Shown: piece by piece, positions 59,491-64,000 of the stretch
Numbering within the stretch: position 1 is the first letter of the stretch
Layout of the letters: each line of letters starts with the position of its first letter
Assembly: GCF_014647675.1 (NCBI RefSeq)
Contig: NZ_BMPQ01000030.1
Coordinates: 40,931-104,930 of the forward strand
Reading direction: 5' to 3'
Length of the DNA: 64,000 nt
From: Streptomyces flaveus
GTDB lineage: Bacteria > Actinomycetota > Actinomycetes > Streptomycetales > Streptomycetaceae
Made by a program: the position numbers and the translations under genes
Notes under the pieces: generated by a model
Database searches by the model: none
What the model was told of the DNA's origin: nothing
Seen by the model: the letters and a program-made list of their open reading frames with translations, nothing else

Positions 59491-61128
59491 TCATTCCGCC
59501 GTCGGCGGCTGTGACAGGCCCGCGAGGGCGGTCAGTTCCAGCGTCAGCAGAAGGCGCCGCGTCGGATCGGTGAGCGTCATGCCGAAGAGCTGCTCGGCCC
59601 GGCGCAGCCGTAGCCGTAGCGTGTTCTGGTGGATGTGCAACTCGCCGCTGGCGGCGGCGACATCGCCGAAGTGCCGCAGATACGTGAGGAGCGTGGCCGC
59701 GTAGTCGGTGGCGTGCTCGGCGTCGTGTGCCCGTAGGCGCTCCGCGATGCCGGTGCGCAGTTCGGGCTCGTCGCGTACGGCCCCGACGAGCCGCCGCAGC
59801 ACCAGCTCCGGCCGCAGGTCCTCGGTACGGTACGCGCCCGGGTCCGCGCGCTGCTCCCCGAGATGATCGAGCGCGGCGTCGATGTCGCGGCGGTCGGAGA
59901 GGAGAGCGGGAAGCGTCCCGACGGTGGGGGAGTGGACCGCGGTGAACGACCTGTGCAGGCTGTGTCCGGCCCGGTCCAGGAGGTGGTCCAGCAGGACACT
60001 GGTGGACACGGAGCCGGAACCGGCGGCCGGCAGCAGCACGTAGACGCGGTTTCCGAGCAGGGCCGCCGCCGGTTCGTAACCGAGGGAGCGGCCGTCGAGG
60101 ACAGCCAGGTCCAGCATCCGCATCGCAGCGGCGCGGTGCCGGGCCGCGAGGCCGGCCTCCGACGACTCCTCGCCGTTCGTCTCCCGTACGGTCTCGGCCA
60201 GCCCGACCAGTACGGCGGGAAGGCGGACGCCGCCGTGCGGGTCGCCCTGTTCCGGCTGCCCTTCCAGCGTGGAACGCAGGGCGCGGTCACGCCTCTCCTG
60301 CTCCGCGTCGACCTGGCGGCGCAGCGCCAGCATGTGCAGCGCTGCCACCCGGGCCGCCTCCTGCAGGGCCGGCCCGCAGTCGGTGACCGCGGTCTCGTCG
60401 GAGAACGCCACCCACAGGGAACCGAGCACGTCCTCGCCCGCCCTGATGACCACGGCCATGCGCGGCAGATCCCCGGGCCGGTGCCGGCGTACGACCGCGT
60501 CGCTCACCCACACCGCACGGTCCAGGTGATCGGCGAGCGCGTCCTCGGGCACCCGCCTGCCCAGGATCCCGCGTCGCCGGGTCTCGTCGATGGGCTGGTC
60601 GGACAGGTTCGAGTAGGCGACCACGACCTGCTGCGTATCCATGATCGCGACAGCCCCGCCGACGATTCCGGCGACCGCGTTGGCCAGGGAGAACAGATCG
60701 CCGCCCGTCGTCCCACCGCCGGATTCGGTACCCGCCGCGCGCGCGGCCAGGATGGTCGTGACCAGGCGCTGGACACGCGTCCACGGCACCTGCGGCTCGA
60801 CGGCCAGGACGGGAACTCCCGCCTCGCGGACCTGCGCCACCACGTCCGGGAGTGCAGGAGCGGTGCACTTGACGGCGAGTGCGCAGGAGTTGTCCGCCGC
60901 CGTCCGAAGGGCCGCGGCCAGTGCCGTACGGTCCCCGATGTCCAGACCGACACCGAGCAGCAGATGTCCGGGTGCGGTGGTCCCGAGTGCCTCCGGGCAG
61001 TCCAGCAACTCGACGCCGATGACCGGCTGTTCGCCCGCACTGCCTGCGCCTGCATCGCCTTCGGACAGCACGCTGATGACGCCGCCCTGTAGGGCCTCGA
61101 CGAGCTGATCGAGGCGTATCGCGGTCAT
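59491..61128 (-). CDS. PucR-family transcriptional regulator
   Basis: 545 residues. The N-terminal PucR-like domain starts IRLDQLVEALQGGVISVLSE. A GAF-like centre follows (LANAVAGIVGGAVAIMDTQQ). The C-terminal helix-turn-helix reads TLLTYLRHFGDVAAASGELH, IHQNTLRLRLRRAEQLFGMT. PucR proteins usually activate nearby catabolic genes. It diverges from the FAH-RraA operon across 193 bases that contain a long inverted repeat, and it is upstream of the aldolase on its own strand. Confidence 0.92.
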   Translation of the reverse strand: MTAIRLDQLVEALQGGVISVLSEGDAGAGSAGEQPVIGVELLDCPEALGTTAPGHLLLGVGLDIGDRTALAAALRTAADNSCALAVKCTAPALPDVVAQVREAGVPVLAVEPQVPWTRVQRLVTTILAARAAGTESGGGTTGGDLFSLANAVAGIVGGAVAIMDTQQVVVAYSNLSDQPIDETRRRGILGRRVPEDALADHLDRAVWVSDAVVRRHRPGDLPRMAVVIRAGEDVLGSLWVAFSDETAVTDCGPALQEAARVAALHMLALRRQVDAEQERRDRALRSTLEGQPEQGDPHGGVRLPAVLVGLAETVRETNGEESSEAGLAARHRAAAMRMLDLAVLDGRSLGYEPAAALLGNRVYVLLPAAGSGSVSTSVLLDHLLDRAGHSLHRSFTAVHSPTVGTLPALLSDRRDIDAALDHLGEQRADPGAYRTEDLRPELVLRRLVGAVRDEPELRTGIAERLRAHDAEHATDYAATLLTYLRHFGDVAAASGELHIHQNTLRLRLRRAEQLFGMTLTDPTRRLLLTLELTALAGLSQPPTAE

Positions 61129-61158
61129 GCCGACCCTCCTGTTCAGGCATCCAAGGGG

Positions 61159-61204
61159 TGTCGGAATCTACATCACTGAGCCTTCGTGAGTGTAGGTGCC
61201 GACA
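61159..61204. promoter_or_regulatory. Long inverted repeat between PucR and the FAH-RraA gene
   Basis: TGTCGGAATCTACA (61159-61172) and TGTAGGTGCCGACA (61191-61204). The arms match at 12 of 14 positions; their centres lie 32 bases apart, three helical turns. This suits a dimer of dimers on one DNA face. Confidence 0.7.
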
Positions 61205-61321
61205 TTGTTGCGGGCTGCGTCACGGCGCATGCTCGCTGCGAACGGCCGTCATCGGCCGATGGATCGACCCGCGAGCGCGCCCGAGGCCTCGGCGAGACGC
61301 CCGGCAGCTGAAGGAGCCCCG

Positions 61322-62755
61322 TTGCCACATCCCTTGGGGAACCCCCCATCGAAGATCATCGCTGTCCACCTCAACTTCCGCAGCCGGGCCAAGGAGCGCG
61401 GACGGACCCCCGCCCACCCCTCCTACTTCCTCAAGCCACCGTCGTCGCTGGCCGGCACCGAAGAAGCGATCATCCGGCCGCGCGGCTGCCAACTCATGGG
61501 TTTCGAGGGCGAGATCGCGCTCGTCATCGGCTCCCGCGCGCAGCGCGTGGCGCCGGAGGACGGTTGGTCGTACGTCCGCTGGGTGACGGCCGCCAATGAC
61601 GCGGGCGTGTACGACCTGCGGTACGCCGACCGCGGTTCCAACCTCCGTTCCAAGGGCGCGGACGGGTTCACGCCGGTCGGCCCGCGGTTGCTGGACGCCC
61701 GCCAACTGGAGCCTGCCGGGCTGCGGTTGCGGACCTGGGTGAACGGCGAGCTGGTGCAGGACGACACGACCGACACCCTGCTGTTCCCGTTCGGGGAGTT
61801 GGTCGCGGATCTGTCCAGGCTGGTCACCCTGGAACCCGGCGACGTGATCCTCACCGGCACACCGGCCGGCGCCTCGGTGGCCGAGCCGGGGGACGTGGTC
61901 GAAGTCGAGGTCGGCGACGGCCGGTTGAGCACCGGAGTGCTGCGCAGCCCGATCGCCTCCGCCGACCACGACCTCGAACCGTGGGGCGCACAGCCCAAGG
62001 TGGACCGGGCCGAGGAGGAGTCGGCGTACGGATCCGCGTACGTACCCGGCCCGTTTCTCGACGAAAGCCTCGCCCGCGGCCTCCGCTCGGTGGCCGTGGC
62101 GACGATCAGCGCGCAGCTACGACGGCACGGTCTGCCGCACATGTCGGTCGACGGCGTACGACCCCTCAGCCCCGCGGCCACCATGGTGGGCGTCGCGCAC
62201 ACGCTGCGCTATCTGCCGCTGCGCGAGGACCTGTTCGAGCGGTACGGCACCGGCATGAACGCCCAGAAGCGGGCGATCGAGCAGCTGCGACCCGGCCATG
62301 TGCTGGTGATGGACGCCCGGCGGGACACCTCCGCCGGAACCCTGGGCGACATCCTCGCTCTGCGCGCGCAGCAGCGCGGTGCGGCCGGGGTTGTGACCGA
62401 CGGAGGACTGCGGGACAGCGCGGCCGTCGCCGCACTGGGGCTGCCGGTGTTCCACGGCGGTGCGCACCCGTCGGTGCTCGGCCGCCGCCACGTCCCCTGG
62501 GACACCGGCGTGCCGGTCGCCTGCGGCGGGGCCCTGGTGCAGCCCGGCGATCTGATCGTGGGCGACGACGACGGTGTGGTCGTCGTACCCCCTGATCTCG
62601 CCGCGGAGTTGATCGTCGACTGCCGGGAGCAGGAGCGGCAGGAGCGGTTCATCACCGAGCAGGTGCGGGCCGGGGCGAGCGTCGACGGCCTGTATCCGCT
62701 GGGCCCGGCCTGGCGGGATGCGTACGAGACCTGGTGCAAGGGAGAGACACAGTGA
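61322..62755 (+). CDS. Fumarylacetoacetate-hydrolase domain fused to an RraA-like aldolase domain
   Basis: 477 residues. Residues 1-225 are the FAH fold: HPSYFLKPPSSLAGTEEAII, MGFEGEIALVIG with metal ligands, and VTLEPGDVILTGTPAGASVA. Residues 250-450 are RraA/HMG-aldolase-like: HVLVMDARRDTSAGTLGDIL, GAAGVVTDGGLRDSAAVAAL, VACGGALVQPGDLIVGDDDG. HpaG-type FAH enzymes decarboxylate and isomerise meta-cleavage products, and RraA-type aldolases split hydroxy-oxo acids, so one chain may do two successive steps. TTG 61322 is preferred because AAGGAG stands five bases before it; ATG 61259 lacks one. Confidence 0.85.
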   Translation: MPHPLGNPPSKIIAVHLNFRSRAKERGRTPAHPSYFLKPPSSLAGTEEAIIRPRGCQLMGFEGEIALVIGSRAQRVAPEDGWSYVRWVTAANDAGVYDLRYADRGSNLRSKGADGFTPVGPRLLDARQLEPAGLRLRTWVNGELVQDDTTDTLLFPFGELVADLSRLVTLEPGDVILTGTPAGASVAEPGDVVEVEVGDGRLSTGVLRSPIASADHDLEPWGAQPKVDRAEEESAYGSAYVPGPFLDESLARGLRSVAVATISAQLRRHGLPHMSVDGVRPLSPAATMVGVAHTLRYLPLREDLFERYGTGMNAQKRAIEQLRPGHVLVMDARRDTSAGTLGDILALRAQQRGAAGVVTDGGLRDSAAVAALGLPVFHGGAHPSVLGRRHVPWDTGVPVACGGALVQPGDLIVGDDDGVVVVPPDLAAELIVDCREQERQERFITEQVRAGASVDGLYPLGPAWRDAYETWCKGETQ

Positions 62756-63678
62756 AGTTCCGCAGCGACCCGTCCACGATCCGCGGCTCCATCGCCCCGG
62801 TCGTCACCCCCTTCACGGCCGAAGGAGCCGTCGACCACGACAGTCTGGCCGGGCTGATCCGCTTCCAGCTGGAGTCCGGTTCGCACGGCATCTCGCTGGG
62901 CGGTTCGACGGGGGAGCCGAGCGCGCAGAGTGCCGCCGAGCGGATCGCGGGGATGCGTACGGCGGTCGAGGAGATCGGCGACCGCGTCCCGTTCCTGCCC
63001 GGGACCGGCTCGGCAAAGCTCGACGAGACCCTCGAAATGACCGCAGCAGCACAGGAGTTGGGCGCCGACGCCGCGCTCGTCATCACGCCCTACTACGCGC
63101 GGCCCACGCAGGAGGCGCTGTATCAGTGGTACGCGACGGTGGCGAGGGAGTTCCCGGACCTGCCAATCGTCGCCTACAACGTGCCCTCGCGCACGGCGGT
63201 GGACATCGCACCGGAGACGGTGAAGCGGCTGTTCACCGACTTCGACAACTTCGTCGGGGTGAAGGAGACGACGAAGGACTTCGAGCACTTCTCCCGTGTA
63301 CTGCACGCCTGCGGCCGCTCGCTGCTGGTGTGGTCGGGCATCGAGCTGCTGTGCCTGCCGCTGCTGGCGCTGGGCGGAGCCGGGTTCGTGAGCGCGGTCG
63401 CGAATCTCGCGCCCGGCGCGGTGGCTCGGATGTACGAGCTGTGGGAAGCGGGCGACTTCGACGGGGCCCGCGATCTGCACTACCGGCTGCACCCGCTGGT
63501 CGACCTGCTGTTCGTCGAGACCAACCCGGCCCCCGCCAAGTGGGTCCTCGCCCAGCAGGGGCGCCTCGCCTCCGCCCACGTCCGTCCGCCGCTGATCACC
63601 CCGACCGAGGCGGGCCTTTCCCGCATTCGGGGGCTGCTCGCCGAGGGCGGCGACCTCACCGCACCGATCGGAGCATGA
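62752..63678 (+). CDS. DapA-family class I lyase/aldolase
   Basis: 308 residues. IRGSIAPVVTPFTAEGAVDH, ISLGGSTGEPSAQSAAERIA (GTTGE-like pyruvate site), VAYNVPSRTAVD (catalytic Tyr) and NFVGVKETTKDFEHFSRVLH (Schiff-base Lys) are all present. Placed between the FAH-RraA fusion and the semialdehyde dehydrogenase, it more likely acts on a pathway keto acid than in lysine synthesis. GTGA overlap upstream and ATGA overlap downstream. Confidence 0.92.
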   Translation: MKFRSDPSTIRGSIAPVVTPFTAEGAVDHDSLAGLIRFQLESGSHGISLGGSTGEPSAQSAAERIAGMRTAVEEIGDRVPFLPGTGSAKLDETLEMTAAAQELGADAALVITPYYARPTQEALYQWYATVAREFPDLPIVAYNVPSRTAVDIAPETVKRLFTDFDNFVGVKETTKDFEHFSRVLHACGRSLLVWSGIELLCLPLLALGGAGFVSAVANLAPGAVARMYELWEAGDFDGARDLHYRLHPLVDLLFVETNPAPAKWVLAQQGRLASAHVRPPLITPTEAGLSRIRGLLAEGGDLTAPIGA

Positions 63679-64000
63679 CCATGACGACGACCATCGAGAA
63701 CCTGCCGACCGTCATTCGGCACTGGATCGGCGGAGAACCGGTCGACAGCACCGACGGGCGGACGTTCCCCGTGGCCGATCCGGTGTCCAACACGGCCTAC
63801 GCCAGGGCTGCGGCAGGCGGTGCGGCCGACGTCGATCAGGCGGTTTCCGCCGCCAGGTCAGCGTTTCCCGAGTGGGCCGGGCTGTCCAACCGGGCGCGCG
63901 CGGGTGTCCTGTACCGGATCGCCGACGCCGTCGAGGCCCGTCATTACCGGCTCGCCGCCTTCGAGTCGTACGACTCCGGGCTGCCGATCACGCAGGCCCG
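63675..64000 (+). CDS. Aldehyde dehydrogenase, N-terminal part (HpaE-like), cut by the window end
   Basis: The 108 visible residues read VIRHWIGGEPVDSTDGRTFP, VADPVSNTAYARAAAGGAAD, VDQAVSAARSAFPEWAGLSN and RIADAVEARHYRLAAFESYD then SGLPITQA, the N-terminal NAD domain of aldehyde dehydrogenases; SGLPITQA before the cut is common in 5-carboxymethyl-2-hydroxymuconate semialdehyde dehydrogenases. The catalytic Cys and Glu are outside the window. Starts with an ATGA overlap, so it is in the same operon. Confidence 0.85.
   Translation, partial: MTMTTTIENLPTVIRHWIGGEPVDSTDGRTFPVADPVSNTAYARAAAGGAADVDQAVSAARSAFPEWAGLSNRARAGVLYRIADAVEARHYRLAAFESYDSGLPITQA

Noticed and set aside
1..64000. tRNA, rRNA, CRISPR or transposase genes
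   Set aside because: No cloverleaf-like runs, rRNA signatures, spaced direct repeats or DDE/serine recombinase motifs were recognised on either strand.

Overview
The window is high-GC DNA with actinobacterial gene structure: GTG and TTG starts, four-base ATGA/GTGA overlaps, rare TTA codons, a SpoIIE-type phosphatase with an RsbW-like ATPase domain, and sugar ABC operons lacking their own ATPase. It is almost certainly from a Streptomyces or close relative. No rRNA, tRNA, CRISPR array or insertion sequence was seen.

Layout. (1) 1-1521: start of an alpha/beta hydrolase, a relic of an MFS transporter and a LacI regulator. (2) 1585-5672: TetR regulator divergent from a redox operon (MDR oxidoreductase, atypical SDR, DoxX, NmrA-like protein, broken LLM flavoprotein), with two operator-like sites between. 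(3) 5859-9946: C4-dicarboxylate / D-malate-tartrate locus (DAACS symporter, glycerate kinase relic, LysR, beta-decarboxylating dehydrogenase); an 18-bp motif precedes both transporter and dehydrogenase. (4) 10148-34722: one 24.6-kb minus-strand operon of 21 genes for an extracellular-type contractile injection system (eCIS): NarL-like regulator, AAA+ ATPase, DUF4157 protein with an HNH-like C-terminus (likely effector), DUF4255 terminator, sheath, tube, assembly factors, LysM adaptor, hub, spike, PAAR tip, gp25, two gp6/J-like wedges and four terminal baseplate or fibre-like proteins. Three structural genes carry TTA codons. (5) 35007-40943: LacI relic, sulfatase with a TTA codon, RutA-like monooxygenase, large SpoIIE phosphatase. 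(6) 41054-43265: a second TetR/SDR set, paralogous to region 2, with four operator-like sites and a strong terminator. (7) 43320-46408: aspartase relic, DAACS symporter, aspartate/glutamate racemase and GntR regulator. (8) 46535-55873: rhamnoside locus (LacI, ABC permeases and binding lipoprotein, GH78 rhamnosidase, GH78 relic, second LacI). (9) 55959-64000: catabolic locus (MBL hydrolase, MFS, class II aldolase and PucR on the minus strand, divergent from a FAH-RraA fusion, a DapA-family lyase and an HpaE-like dehydrogenase cut by the window end).

Two themes stand out. The eCIS operon is complete in its main contractile parts and has regulatory features worth testing: TTA codons in sheath and baseplate genes, and two receiver-like proteins without the phosphoacceptor aspartate. 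Around it lies a mosaic of small catabolic modules whose borders hold at least nine decayed gene fragments, three of them in-frame or near-frame joins of the two ends of one gene with the middle missing, and one chimera of an LLM flavoprotein with a TetR tail.
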